Of a stretch of DNA of 37,593 nucleotides, positions 16,925 to 24,963 are shown piece by piece. The translations under genes were made by a program, and so were the position numbers. Origin of the DNA: an uncultured Pseudomonadota bacterium (lineage in GTDB: Bacteria > Myxococcota_A > UBA796 > UBA9615); NCBI GenBank assembly GCA_937891735.1, contig CALAGR010000171.1, forward strand, positions 1-37,593, read 5' to 3'. The notes under the pieces are model-generated. The model saw only the letters and a program-made list of their open reading frames with translations. It was not told the origin of the DNA and searched no databases. Each line of letters begins with the position of its first letter. The stretch's first letter is position 1.

Positions 16925-17680
16925 TCAGAGGCGGTAGCCCCCGGCGACATCCAGGCTCTGCCCGGTCACGTACTCGGCGCTGAGCAGGTACCGCAGCGCC
17001 TGCGCCATGTCGTCGAGCGTGCCGGCCCGCCGCAGGGGCACCTCGGCGTCCATGTCGTCGGGCAGATCGATCGAGTTCGACAGGTGGCCGGGGGAGAGCA
17101 TGTTCGCCCGCACCCCGTGGGGCCCGTAGGACGCCGCGATCGCCTTCGTCAGCGCGAGCAGGCCCACCTTGCTCACCTCGTAGGGGGTGGCGTGGGGGTT
17201 GGCGCGTAGCGCGTCCACGCCCGCGTAGCCGATGTTGACGATGCTGCCGTTGGTCTGCTGCAGCATGGGCAGGGCCGAGTAGCAGCAGTAGAACGCGCCG
17301 GACAGGTTCGTCTGCAGGTGCGCGTCCCAGTCCTCCGGGGTGACCTGCGGCAGCGGCTTGGGCTGGTAGATCCCCACGTTGTTGATCAGCAGGTCCAGCC
17401 GGCCCTCCACCTGGTCGATGCTGGCGAACATCGTCGCCACGTCCACCTTGTCGGACACGTCGGCGCGGATCGCGCGGGCGTAGCCCCCCTTCGCGGCGAG
17501 CTCGTCCACGAGCCGGGCGGCGGCCGCGTCGCTGCTGCGGTAGTTCACCACCACCGCCCACCCGTCGTCGGCGAGCATGCGCGCGAGGTGCGCGCCGAGG
17601 CGCCGGGCCCCGCCGGTGATCAACGCCAGCCGCTTGTGGGGCGGCAGCGCGGGCCGCGTGGGGGCTTCCTGTCGTCCCAT
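16925..17680 (-). CDS. SDR reductase, pteridine-reductase-like
   Basis: This 251-residue short-chain dehydrogenase/reductase has the nucleotide-binding motif TGGARRLG (22-29). It fits TGX3RXG, the variant associated with PTR1/FolM-type pteridine reductases rather than the usual TGX3GXG. NYRSS follows beta-2, NNVG is at 100-103, and the catalytic Tyr and Lys are Y167 and K171. The usual catalytic Ser is missing: the region reads NIGYAGVDA, with D156 as a possible acidic substitute, again as in PTR1/FolM. The gene starts one base after the folB stop, which strengthens a pterin role, for example reduction of dihydromonapterin or dihydrofolate with NADPH. A general 3-oxoacyl reductase role is less likely given the motif and context. 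It is the last gene of the yhhQ-folB operon. Confidence 0.9.
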   Translation of the reverse strand: MGRQEAPTRPALPPHKRLALITGGARRLGAHLARMLADDGWAVVVNYRSSDAAAARLVDELAAKGGYARAIRADVSDKVDVATMFASIDQVEGRLDLLINNVGIYQPKPLPQVTPEDWDAHLQTNLSGAFYCCYSALPMLQQTNGSIVNIGYAGVDALRANPHATPYEVSKVGLLALTKAIAASYGPHGVRANMLSPGHLSNSIDLPDDMDAEVPLRRAGTLDDMAQALRYLLSAEYVTGQSLDVAGGYRL

Positions 17681-17681
17681 C

Positions 17682-18044
17682 TCAGGCTCCCCGGACCACG
17701 GCCAGCCGCACGAAGGACGCCGCCGCGGCGGGCACCGCGTTCGGCTTGCGGATCTCGATGCGCGCCGCTTGCACCCCCGCGAACCGCTCCAGGATCTCCC
17801 CCAGGGCCTCCTTCGCGAACGTCTCGATCAGCTGGTAGCCACGCCCCGTGGCCAGCTCCGTCAGCAGGGCCGCGAGGTGGTCGTAGTCCACGGTCGTGTC
17901 CACGTGCTCGGCCTGGGCGGCGGCGTCGAAGTCGTGATCCACCTCGATGTCCACGAAGAGGGGCTGGATCCCGACCCGCTCGTGGGGGTAGATGCCGACG
18001 ATGCAGTCGATCCGCAGATCCTTGAGCCCGATGGTGCCGATCAT
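17682..18044 (-). CDS. folB: Dihydroneopterin aldolase
   Basis: This 120-residue protein, the normal FolB length, converts 7,8-dihydroneopterin to 6-hydroxymethyl-dihydropterin and glycolaldehyde in folate synthesis. The residues known to line the active site of this family are present at the classical positions: E22 in GIYPHER, Y54 in TVDYDHL, E74 in LIETFA and K100 in EIRKPNA. FolB works as a ring-shaped oligomer in the cytoplasm. The ATG overlaps the yhhQ stop (ATGA, 18041-18044), and the stop is followed after one base by the SDR start, so translation of all three is probably coupled. The other folate genes are not in this window. Confidence 0.95.
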   Translation of the reverse strand: MIGTIGLKDLRIDCIVGIYPHERVGIQPLFVDIEVDHDFDAAAQAEHVDTTVDYDHLAALLTELATGRGYQLIETFAKEALGEILERFAGVQAARIEIRKPNAVPAAAASFVRLAVVRGA

Positions 18045-18820
18045 GCTGCGCCCTCCGCCCTGGCGAGCTGCACGTCCTGCGAGAACGAGTAGCCCAGGGC
18101 ACGTTTCACGAGGAACACCCCGAGGTAGATGAACGGCGTGTCGCACGCTGCGATCACGAGCTTGTAGACATAGATGGTCGCCATGATCTGCACGCCCTGC
18201 CAGAACTCCATGCCGAAGCCCACATAGAACAGGATCGAGTTGACCACGGCCGTGTCCACGAGCTGGGACACCCAGGTGGAGCCGTTGTTGCGGAGCCACA
18301 GGTGCCTGCCCTTCGTGAGCTCCTTCCAGAAGTGATACAGCCAGTTGTCGCACAGCTGGGCGCACAGGTAGGCGCTCATGGAGCCGAACAGCAGGATCCC
18401 CTGCAGGACGAACACCGACTCGAACGCGGTCTGGTAGCCCGCCGCGGAGTCGTAGAACGCGCCCTTGCCGGGGACCCAGTAGTCGTGGGGCTCCACGGCC
18501 AGGGCGACCTGCACCACGAGCACCATCAGCATCGACATGCAGAAGCCCACGGCGACCATGAAGTCCGCCCGCTTCTTGCCGTAGATCTCGGACACGATGT
18601 CCGTGATCAGGAAGGTCAGCGGGTACACCAGGATCCCCGTGGTCAGGGCGAACTCGGGCTTGAACGGCGCCTGGAACAGCTTGATCCCGATGATGTTGGT
18701 CAGGACCAGCAGCACCACGAACGTCGCCGCCAGGAGCAGGTAGACGCGCTCGTATCGCGAGTAGGTGTTGCCATCCACGCCGGGGGGCGCGGCGTCGTGG
18801 CCGGGCTCTTCGTACGTCAT
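18041..18820 (-). CDS. yhhQ: Queuosine precursor transporter, VUT family
   Basis: The gene encodes 259 residues from ATG 18820. An ATG two codons earlier (18826) is possible, but GGAG lies 8 nt from 18820 and only 2 nt from 18826. Six or so membrane helices are visible. Family hallmarks are ITDIVSEIYGKKRA, where the Asp and Glu are conserved in VUT/YhhQ proteins, and STWVSQLVDT in the second half. In E. coli YhhQ imports the 7-deazaguanine precursors preQ0/preQ1 for queuosine in tRNA. That assignment here rests on the family. Its coupling to folB is notable because 7-deazaguanines and folate both derive from GTP via dihydroneopterin-type chemistry. A promoter-like TATAGT lies upstream. Confidence 0.92.
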   Translation of the reverse strand: MTYEEPGHDAAPPGVDGNTYSRYERVYLLLAATFVVLLVLTNIIGIKLFQAPFKPEFALTTGILVYPLTFLITDIVSEIYGKKRADFMVAVGFCMSMLMVLVVQVALAVEPHDYWVPGKGAFYDSAAGYQTAFESVFVLQGILLFGSMSAYLCAQLCDNWLYHFWKELTKGRHLWLRNNGSTWVSQLVDTAVVNSILFYVGFGMEFWQGVQIMATIYVYKLVIAACDTPFIYLGVFLVKRALGYSFSQDVQLARAEGAA

Positions 18821-18842
18821 CCACATGTCTCCGGGTCGCCGG

Positions 18843-18848
18843 ACTATA
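18843..18848 (-). promoter_or_regulatory. Putative -10 (TATAGT) of yhhQ-folB-SDR operon
   Basis: Read on the minus strand the hexamer is TATAGT, 22 nt upstream of ATG 18820. GGAG lies between it and the start. It falls in the 49-nt gap after the pseudokinase gene, so the pterin operon can be transcribed separately. Confidence 0.45.
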
Positions 18849-18869
18849 GCGGCGGCCAGGTTGGCCCGG

Positions 18870-20528
18870 TCAGCGGAGCATGACCGCGAGGAACAGCAGC
18901 ACCGCGGCGAGGAACAGGGCGATCGACGCGATCACGAAGTACAGATCCGTGCGGCGGGGCGCCGGCGCGGCGACGACGGCCGCGGGCCTCGGGGCAGCCT
19001 TTCGCTTCCTCTTTCTCCGCCTCGGCGCCGGGACGGGCGCGGCGCTGCTGGCTGGTGGCGGCGGCTCCGGTGCAGGGGGGATCGGGTGGGACTCGGGGCC
19101 GTACAGGTCGTCCTCGATGGGATCCGGGCCCAGCGCATCGGGTCCCGAGGGCCTCAGGCCGGCCGCCAGCGCGGGGCCCTTCAGGGCCTTGAGTCCGGCC
19201 AGGGTGGGCACGTGAGCCGCGTTCGCCCACAGACCCAGCTCGTCCTCGTCCGTTTCGGGTCCCTCCAGACCGAACCCATCGTCCACCTGCTCGGCGGCGG
19301 GGTCGTGGGACTCGCCCCAGGCCTGCAGCTCCGTCCACGTGGCTCGGGCGGCGTCCCCCCCGAGCAGCGGGTTGTCGTCGGCGCCGATCCACAGCTCCTC
19401 GTCGGGAAGCAGCGGCGGCCGAAGGCCCTCGTCCCGGGCCTGCTCCCGGAGGGGCTCGATCTCGAAGTCGGTGTCGGTGAAGGCCGACGACAGCGGCGCC
19501 ATCGCGGCGCCCACCATCTGGATCCCGAGCACCCCGGCGGTGTCGTCGGAGTCCTGCACCGGACCCGGCGGGCCCTCCTCGTCCAAGTCGAGCATCTCCG
19601 CGTCGTCGTCGTCGTCCTCGGGCTCCTCGTGGCGCGGCAGCTGCCGGTCCCCGTAGGCGGTCAGCGCCCAGACCAGCTCCTCCTCGACGAACTCCGCGCG
19701 AGGCAGCCGCTTGATGGGGTCGGCTTCGAGCAGGTGGGCCGCGAGGTGGGAGATCTCCGACGGCACGTCCGCGCGCAGCTGGTCCAGGGGGGGGAGCAAG
19801 CCCAGGCGCCACCAGCCCATCGGTCCGCGCGCGGTGCGGAAGCCGTCGGGCAGCGCCGGGGCCAGCAGCTCATACAGGAGCGCGCCCAGGGCCCACAGAT
19901 CCGCCCCCGTGCCGGGCGACTGGCCGGCGATCACCTCGGGGGCGAGGTGCAGCGGCACCACCTGCCCCGCGGGCTGCGTGACCGACGAGCTTGGGGGAGG
20001 GGGTTCGCATCCGAAGGGCAGGATCTTCACCTGGCCGGCCGGTGACAGCAGCACGTTCTCCAGGCTCAGGTCGCCGTGCACGATCGTGTCGCCCGCGGCG
20101 GCCGGAGCGCCCTGGGGGCGGCGCAGGGAGGGACGGGGCGTGTTGTGGGCCGCGATCAACGCCCGACACACCTGCAGCGTGAGCCGCAGCGCCACCGACA
20201 GCTCCAGGTTCTCGCCGGACGCGCGGGCCCCGTGCACCACGGTGCGCAGGTTCTCGCCCTGGATCCACTCCAGCACCTGGTAGGGGGCGCCGGATGCGCG
20301 ACCCGTCTCGAGCACCCGCACGACGTGTTCGTGCTGGAAGACCTGGGAGATCGCGTACTGGGTCTCGAACTCCGCCGCCAGCTCCGCCGATCCGCGGTAG
20401 TCGGGCAACGGCAGCTTGACGACCACGCGCTCGCCCTGCTGCGTCTCAGCCACGTGGATCTCGCAGCGCCGCCCGGTGGCGAGCGCTGTGCGGAGCTGAA
20501 AGTGTCGTGGGACGCGGTCGAGTCTCAC
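18870..20528 (-). CDS. Tail-anchored Ser/Thr kinase-like protein, probable pseudokinase
   Basis: The gene encodes 552 residues from GTG 20528. The N-terminal 290 residues have the protein kinase fold: VVVKLPLP (K38), an alpha-C Glu near E53/E55, HGDLSLEN (H151, D153, N158; HRD has become HGD) and PEVIAG with DLWALGALLYEL of the C-lobe. Two key elements are degraded. The Gly loop reads LATGRRCEIH instead of GxGxxG, and the Mg-binding DFG reads PFG (P171). Catalysis is therefore doubtful, and a scaffold or sensor role is likely. Residues about 300-525 are acidic, then Pro-rich and Lys/Arg-rich and low in complexity. A single C-terminal helix (about 528-549) would anchor the protein in the inner membrane with the kinase fold in the cytoplasm. 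It lies 69 nt downstream of the beta-barrel gene and 49 nt before yhhQ. Confidence 0.9.
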   Translation of the reverse strand: MRLDRVPRHFQLRTALATGRRCEIHVAETQQGERVVVKLPLPDYRGSAELAAEFETQYAISQVFQHEHVVRVLETGRASGAPYQVLEWIQGENLRTVVHGARASGENLELSVALRLTLQVCRALIAAHNTPRPSLRRPQGAPAAAGDTIVHGDLSLENVLLSPAGQVKILPFGCEPPPPSSSVTQPAGQVVPLHLAPEVIAGQSPGTGADLWALGALLYELLAPALPDGFRTARGPMGWWRLGLLPPLDQLRADVPSEISHLAAHLLEADPIKRLPRAEFVEEELVWALTAYGDRQLPRHEEPEDDDDDAEMLDLDEEGPPGPVQDSDDTAGVLGIQMVGAAMAPLSSAFTDTDFEIEPLREQARDEGLRPPLLPDEELWIGADDNPLLGGDAARATWTELQAWGESHDPAAEQVDDGFGLEGPETDEDELGLWANAAHVPTLAGLKALKGPALAAGLRPSGPDALGPDPIEDDLYGPESHPIPPAPEPPPPASSAAPVPAPRRRKRKRKAAPRPAAVVAAPAPRRTDLYFVIASIALFLAAVLLFLAVMLR

Positions 20529-20597
20529 GACGGGCTCATCTGCGGCGGGGAAGGCAAGCTGGAACGCGCTCCTCTCCGCTCTACTTTGCCTCGTTCT

Positions 20598-21545
20598 TCA
20601 AAAGAAGATCAGGGCACCTGCACGGAACGTCCACGGACCGACGTCCAGACGGCCAGGCACGCCCAGGTCCAGGGAGGGGGCGCCAGCGAGCGCACCACCC
20701 CCGCCGATCTGCGCGCCACCTTCGATGGAGAAGCCGCCGCCGTGGCGCAGCCGCTTCCGGGCGCCCTTGTCCTTGGCGCCCTTCCCGAAGTAGCGCGGGG
20801 ACGTGATCTCCAGGCCCCCGGCCAGCCGCAGATAGGGCGCGGCGGCGTCGTAGGTGCGGGTCTTGAGGTTGGAGTACTGGTTGTTGTCCGTGATCGTCAT
20901 GCGCGCGGAGTAGAAACCCACGCCCACCCGGGCCACGGGCCGGATGGGAATCCATCGCGGAGCGAGCATGGCCTTGCCGCCGATGTCGGCCGAGTACACC
21001 CGGGACTCGACCCGGAGCTGGGTCGTGCCGAGATCGTCGGACAGGTTCTCAGCCATGTTCCCCGAGTCCGACCACGACATGGCGAGCCCCAGGTTGGGGT
21101 GCAGCCAGATGTCCAGGCCCCAGCTGAACGACTCCAGCCGGTCCCTGTCGCCCAGGATCCCGAAGCCCGGGTCCAACCCGGCGATCTGCTGCCCGCCCAG
21201 GAACAGCGCCAGCTGGGGCGCGGCGAGGGCCGTGGCGCGGTGATCGACCGCCAGCTCGTGCCTCTTCGAGGCCTTCTTGGGCTCCGGCGCGGGCTCGACC
21301 GCAGGCTCGACCGCGGGCTCGACCGCGGGCGTGGGCCCCCAGACCGGCTCCGGCGCGGGCTCCGTGATCGTTTCGGCTTCTGGATCGGCCTCCGGCTCTG
21401 CCGCGGGCGCGGCCTCGGTCCCGGGCTCTGCGGCGGGCTCGGTGGTCCCGTCCTCTTCGCCGCTGGTCTCGTCCTCTTCCTGCCAGGCGAACGCGGGGCT
21501 CGCCGTCAACAGACCGAACATCATGCAAAGGATCGTCGTGCGCAT
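20598..21545 (-). CDS. Outer-membrane beta-barrel-like protein
   Basis: The gene encodes 315 residues from ATG 21545, which has a very good GGAGGT site 7 nt upstream; that site lies inside the end of the preceding gene. The signal peptide is predicted to be cleaved after SPAFA. Next comes a Glu/Ala/Pro-rich low-complexity spacer of about 70 residues with repeated AVEP/AEP units. From about residue 100, alternating hydrophobic and polar strands with Gly and aromatic residues (LFLGGQ, SWGLDIWLHPNLGLAMSW, PVARVGVGFYSA) end in AGALIFF. A C-terminal Phe is typical of BAM-inserted outer-membrane barrels. The predicted size suits an eight- to ten-stranded barrel. It is the last of four closely spaced genes, so it may be the membrane partner of the upstream propeller lipoproteins. 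Confidence 0.85.
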   Translation of the reverse strand: MRTTILCMMFGLLTASPAFAWQEEDETSGEEDGTTEPAAEPGTEAAPAAEPEADPEAETITEPAPEPVWGPTPAVEPAVEPAVEPAPEPKKASKRHELAVDHRATALAAPQLALFLGGQQIAGLDPGFGILGDRDRLESFSWGLDIWLHPNLGLAMSWSDSGNMAENLSDDLGTTQLRVESRVYSADIGGKAMLAPRWIPIRPVARVGVGFYSARMTITDNNQYSNLKTRTYDAAAPYLRLAGGLEITSPRYFGKGAKDKGARKRLRHGGGFSIEGGAQIGGGGALAGAPSLDLGVPGRLDVGPWTFRAGALIFF

Positions 21546-21549
21546 CGTC

Positions 21550-23043
21550 CTACCTCCGGTCCAGAAGGCCGCCGACGCCCATGCCCGCCACCGCCGGGAA
21601 GCCGCCCGGTGGCACTGAGGTCGCGTCGATCGGTACGAAGGAGACCAGGCCCAGATCGTTGTCGTGGACCACGAAGAGCTGCCGCTCGGTGCCGGCCCCA
21701 GCGGGCAGGACACCGATGCTGTGGGGTCGCTCGTAGGTGTCCAGGACGACCTGCTCGTAGGTGTTGAGGTTGTAGCGGACGAGCCGCGCCGATTCCTCCA
21801 GCACCACCATCACGTGGGGGTCGTCGCTGCCGGTGATCGCCCCCGCCTCGATGAACAACAGGTCGGTGGCCGGCGCGTCCAGGAAGATCCGGCTCGGCGC
21901 GCGCTCCGCGAAGCTGAACAGGGACAGGGACTGCGCCCCCACGCCGCTGTTGTAGTCACCGCCGTGAAAGATCACCGCCGAGGTGTCGCCAGGGCCCAGC
22001 TCCAGCCGGGCGATGGTGTCCTGCAGGGTGTAGGTCTCCGGATCGTCGGGTGCGCCGGCGCCGGCCCCGAGCTCCACCCGGGTCAGGGCGGACCAGGCGC
22101 CCACCGTCCACAGCAGCGCGAAGGGTGCCTCCGGCGGGCCGCCGGTGGTGATCCGGTTGACGCCGTGGGGCAGCACGAGGGAGTCGGTCTCGAAGCTCGC
22201 CAGGTCCAGGAACGTGACGGTGGAGGTGCCGTCCGCGATGACCGCGGTGGCCTCGTCCGCGGAGAAGGTCAGGGCCGTGGGCACCCGGGGCACGCCGATG
22301 ACGTTCTCGATCAGCACCGGATCCAGGCTCACCACGAACAGGTCGGCCACGCCCCGTACCGCCACCAGGGCCCGGGTGCCGTCCGCGCTGGGCACCACGA
22401 GGAAGGGCGTGCGCTCCACCCCCTGCTGCTGGGTGAACGGGATGGCCAGCTCCTCCAGCGTGTCCAGGTCCAGCACGTGCAGCCGGGCCGACGTGGAGAT
22501 CAGGGCCCGCGTGCTTCCCGGATCGAACTGCACGTCCAACGGCGGGAAGGTCAGCGTGTACTGGCGGATGGCGATGCCCGCGCCGTCGTCCGTGATGAGG
22601 GCGATGGCGTTGGGGTTGAGGGAGCCGAGCTCGCTGATGTCCACGTTGCCGAGGGAGGCGTCGAACACTGCGATGGCCTGGCGCCCGTCCGGGGCCCAGA
22701 TCAGGCGGTTGAACGGGCCCCCCAGATCCACGGTGCTGATGCTCCCGTTTGGATCGATCCGGCTCATGGTGCGCGCCGCGGGCTGCAGCGTGTAGAGCAC
22801 GTCGCCCGACGCGGGCCGCTCCAGGGTGCGCGGGTCCTTGCCCACGTCGAGCCACACCACGGACTTGTCGGCCGCGGTGATCTCGACGACGGCGTCCGCT
22901 TCCGGCGCGAGCACGTAGACCTTGCCGTCGCGGCCTTCACCGTCCGAGGCGAGGAGCGAGCCCAGCGTGTCCCCGGCGAGCTTTGCTTCGCACCCGGTCA
23001 TCGCCAGCGCCGCGAGCGCGGCAAGGCATGAGAGCCTCTTCAT
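21550..23043 (-). CDS. Beta-propeller lipoprotein (YVTN/NHL-like)
   Basis: This 497-residue lipoprotein has lipobox MTGC (Cys18). The mature chain is a series of about 45-residue repeats with patterns such as GKVYVLAPEADAVVEI, DVLYTLQPAARTMSRI and RALISTSARLHVLDLD, as in YVTN/NHL-type six- or seven-bladed propellers. No catalytic motif was recognised; such proteins usually bind partners or ligands on the surface. It is a paralogue in architecture of the next gene upstream (23053-24645), 9 nt away, but lacks that protein's acidic linker. The downstream barrel gene starts 4 nt after its stop. The C-terminal 25 residues are Gly- and Pro-rich (PPGGFPAVAGMGVGG). Confidence 0.85.
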   Translation of the reverse strand: MKRLSCLAALAALAMTGCEAKLAGDTLGSLLASDGEGRDGKVYVLAPEADAVVEITAADKSVVWLDVGKDPRTLERPASGDVLYTLQPAARTMSRIDPNGSISTVDLGGPFNRLIWAPDGRQAIAVFDASLGNVDISELGSLNPNAIALITDDGAGIAIRQYTLTFPPLDVQFDPGSTRALISTSARLHVLDLDTLEELAIPFTQQQGVERTPFLVVPSADGTRALVAVRGVADLFVVSLDPVLIENVIGVPRVPTALTFSADEATAVIADGTSTVTFLDLASFETDSLVLPHGVNRITTGGPPEAPFALLWTVGAWSALTRVELGAGAGAPDDPETYTLQDTIARLELGPGDTSAVIFHGGDYNSGVGAQSLSLFSFAERAPSRIFLDAPATDLLFIEAGAITGSDDPHVMVVLEESARLVRYNLNTYEQVVLDTYERPHSIGVLPAGAGTERQLFVVHDNDLGLVSFVPIDATSVPPGGFPAVAGMGVGGLLDRR

Positions 23044-23052
23044 GGCGTCCCC

Positions 23053-24645
23053 CTAGTCGATGTCGGAGTTGAGCTCGAAGCCCGTGACCGTCTGCAGCGA
23101 CAGGTCGTAGGGCTTCAAGAAGGAGATGCGGCCCAGGTCGTGCTGCTGGGACACCCAGCCCAGCGCGTCCTCGGGCTCCGTCTCCAGCGGCATGATCCCG
23201 ATGTACGCGGGCAGGCTCGGCACCAGCACGTCGTCCACCAGTCGGGTGGCGTAGTCGATCACGCCGACGTTGCGGTTGTTCTCCATGATGAACAGGGAGA
23301 AGCGCCCGTCGTTGGACGTGGTCCAGGACGTGGGCTTGCTCGCCAGCGCCACGGGGTTGGTCAGCCACGTGTTCAGGTCGATGACCGTCAGCGCGTAGCT
23401 GTCGGTGAACAGGTCGTTCTCGTCGGGCGCGTCCTGCAGCGTGTGGATCACCAGGGCGCTGTTGCCGTCCGGCGAGATGGCCACGGCCTCGATGGGCTTC
23501 TCCAGCCGACGCTCCACCATCGTGCCCTGCGCGACGTCCCAGAACGTGACACGGTCCTCCAGGACGGCCGTCGTGAAGAGCAGTCCGCGCAGCCCGTCCG
23601 GCGACAACACCAGGGAGCCGATGGTCGAGTTCACGGGGGTCGGCAGGATGGTCACGGGCACGTTGAGCGGGTCGATGGCGTCGAACACCCGCAGCTCGCT
23701 GCTGTCCCGGGCCACCACCAGGCACTCGGTGCCGTCGGGGGACAGATCCATGTCGGTGGGGCTGAGCCCACCATCCAGGGTGCCCAGGGCGCCGTCGGAC
23801 AGGCTCACCACCAGGATGTCGTCCAGGCCCTGGTAGCGCACGAAGGCCCACAGCCCGTTGGGGGTGACCTCCACCTCGGCCGCCACGGGCGGGTCCAGCG
23901 GATCCGCGGCCAGGTCGATGAGCGACAGGGCGATGGGATCCGAGTTCAGCTGGGCGATGGTGAAGAAGCTGTCCGACACGACCACCGCCCGGGCGGAGTC
24001 GGCCGTGAACTTGATGTTCTTCGGGTTGAAGCCCACCGAGTAGGACTCGACGCTGCCGTCCAGCGTGTCCACGAAGCTGACCTCCGTGAAGGAGCGCACG
24101 CCGTCCACGTCGAAGCTCGCGTCCTCCAGGGCCGCGTTGAACCAGGCGACCACGTGCCGCCCGTCGGGGCTGATCTGGATGAAGTTGAAGTCCTCCCGGA
24201 CCGCCACCTCGGTCACGTCGTTCGTGTCGATGTCGATGATCGACACGGTGTCGTCGCCCTGGTTGAAGGCCACGGCGCGGGTGTAGTCCGAGCTGACGAG
24301 CACCATCGTGGGGTTGTCGCCCACGTCGATGGTCTGGATGGCCCGCGACTCGGCGTGCACCTTGCTGACCGTGTCCCGCTCGGGATTGGCGATGAAGACG
24401 TACACGTCGGTCGCCCGGGGCTCGGTGGCGAGGAAGTCGTCCTCGTCCTCGGGCGGGGGCTCGTCTTCGCCGGCGGCGCCGTCGTTGCCGTCGCCGTCGT
24501 CGTCATCGCCGGGGGCGGGGTCGTAGTCGTCGTCGTCGTAGGCGGAGTCGCCGCCGCCGCGGCCGTTGGAGAGCAGGACGCTCTCAGAGCAGCCGCCGAG
24601 GAGCAGGATCAGCGCGCTGGCGGTCGTGAGTCGGAGCGTGGTCAT
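23053..24645 (-). CDS. Beta-propeller lipoprotein with acidic linker
   Basis: The gene encodes 530 residues from ATG 24645. The signal peptide ends in lipobox LGGC (Cys19). A strongly acidic linker (about residues 33-75; DDDDYDPAPGDDDDGDG) separates the lipid anchor from the folded part. The rest is a YVTN-type propeller with repeats such as DVYVFIANPERDTVSKV, RAVAFNQGDDTVSIID and GLWAFVRYQGLDDILVV, probably seven or eight blades. The start overlaps the stop of the small Cys-rich lipoprotein gene (ATGA, 24642-24645). The following gene encodes a second propeller of the same kind. The linker style matches the lipoproteins at the left end of the window, which suggests a shared export and display route. 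Confidence 0.87.
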   Translation of the reverse strand: MTTLRLTTASALILLLGGCSESVLLSNGRGGGDSAYDDDDYDPAPGDDDDGDGNDGAAGEDEPPPEDEDDFLATEPRATDVYVFIANPERDTVSKVHAESRAIQTIDVGDNPTMVLVSSDYTRAVAFNQGDDTVSIIDIDTNDVTEVAVREDFNFIQISPDGRHVVAWFNAALEDASFDVDGVRSFTEVSFVDTLDGSVESYSVGFNPKNIKFTADSARAVVVSDSFFTIAQLNSDPIALSLIDLAADPLDPPVAAEVEVTPNGLWAFVRYQGLDDILVVSLSDGALGTLDGGLSPTDMDLSPDGTECLVVARDSSELRVFDAIDPLNVPVTILPTPVNSTIGSLVLSPDGLRGLLFTTAVLEDRVTFWDVAQGTMVERRLEKPIEAVAISPDGNSALVIHTLQDAPDENDLFTDSYALTVIDLNTWLTNPVALASKPTSWTTSNDGRFSLFIMENNRNVGVIDYATRLVDDVLVPSLPAYIGIMPLETEPEDALGWVSQQHDLGRISFLKPYDLSLQTVTGFELNSDID

Positions 24646-24878
24646 GAGCCCCCCTGGGTGCAGGTCTCTTCGAGCGTGTCCTGGCGGTCGGCGCATTCGT
24701 CCGCCCGCAGGTCACCCGAGTAGATGTTGACGGTGTCCAGACAGGTGTCCACGCACCCCTCGCTGTCGTCTCCCGCGCAGGAGCACTCCAGCGAGCAGTA
24801 GTCGGCGCACGGGTCGCACCCCGTGGACAGTCCGATGAAAGTGAGCGCCGCGATGGCGGCGAGCGTGTGGCGCAGCAT
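24642..24878 (-). CDS. Small cysteine-rich lipoprotein
   Basis: This 78-residue protein has lipobox STGC (Cys21) and only 57 residues after the lipidated Cys, including eight more Cys in the order DPC, DYC, LEC, SC, EGC, DTC, DEC and ETC. This fits a compact disulphide-stabilised peptide on the membrane. GGAGGG lies 6 nt before the ATG, the best ribosome site of the operon, so this is the promoter-proximal gene. Its stop overlaps the next start by 4 nt. No family is recognised. It could be a ligand or a structural partner of the two propellers encoded downstream. Confidence 0.8.
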   Translation of the reverse strand: MLRHTLAAIAALTFIGLSTGCDPCADYCSLECSCAGDDSEGCVDTCLDTVNIYSGDLRADECADRQDTLEETCTQGGS

Positions 24879-24963
24879 CTGCGTCCCTCCGTTGGGTTGG
24901 TGAGAGACCTCGCAACAATCGGGCCGAACTGGGGAGGCACCCCGCTGCCCGTCCTGATCGCCG

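Noticed and set aside
16925-17680. Call as FabG (3-oxoacyl-ACP reductase)
   Set aside because: It lacks the catalytic Ser and the TGX3GXG motif, and sits directly after folB.
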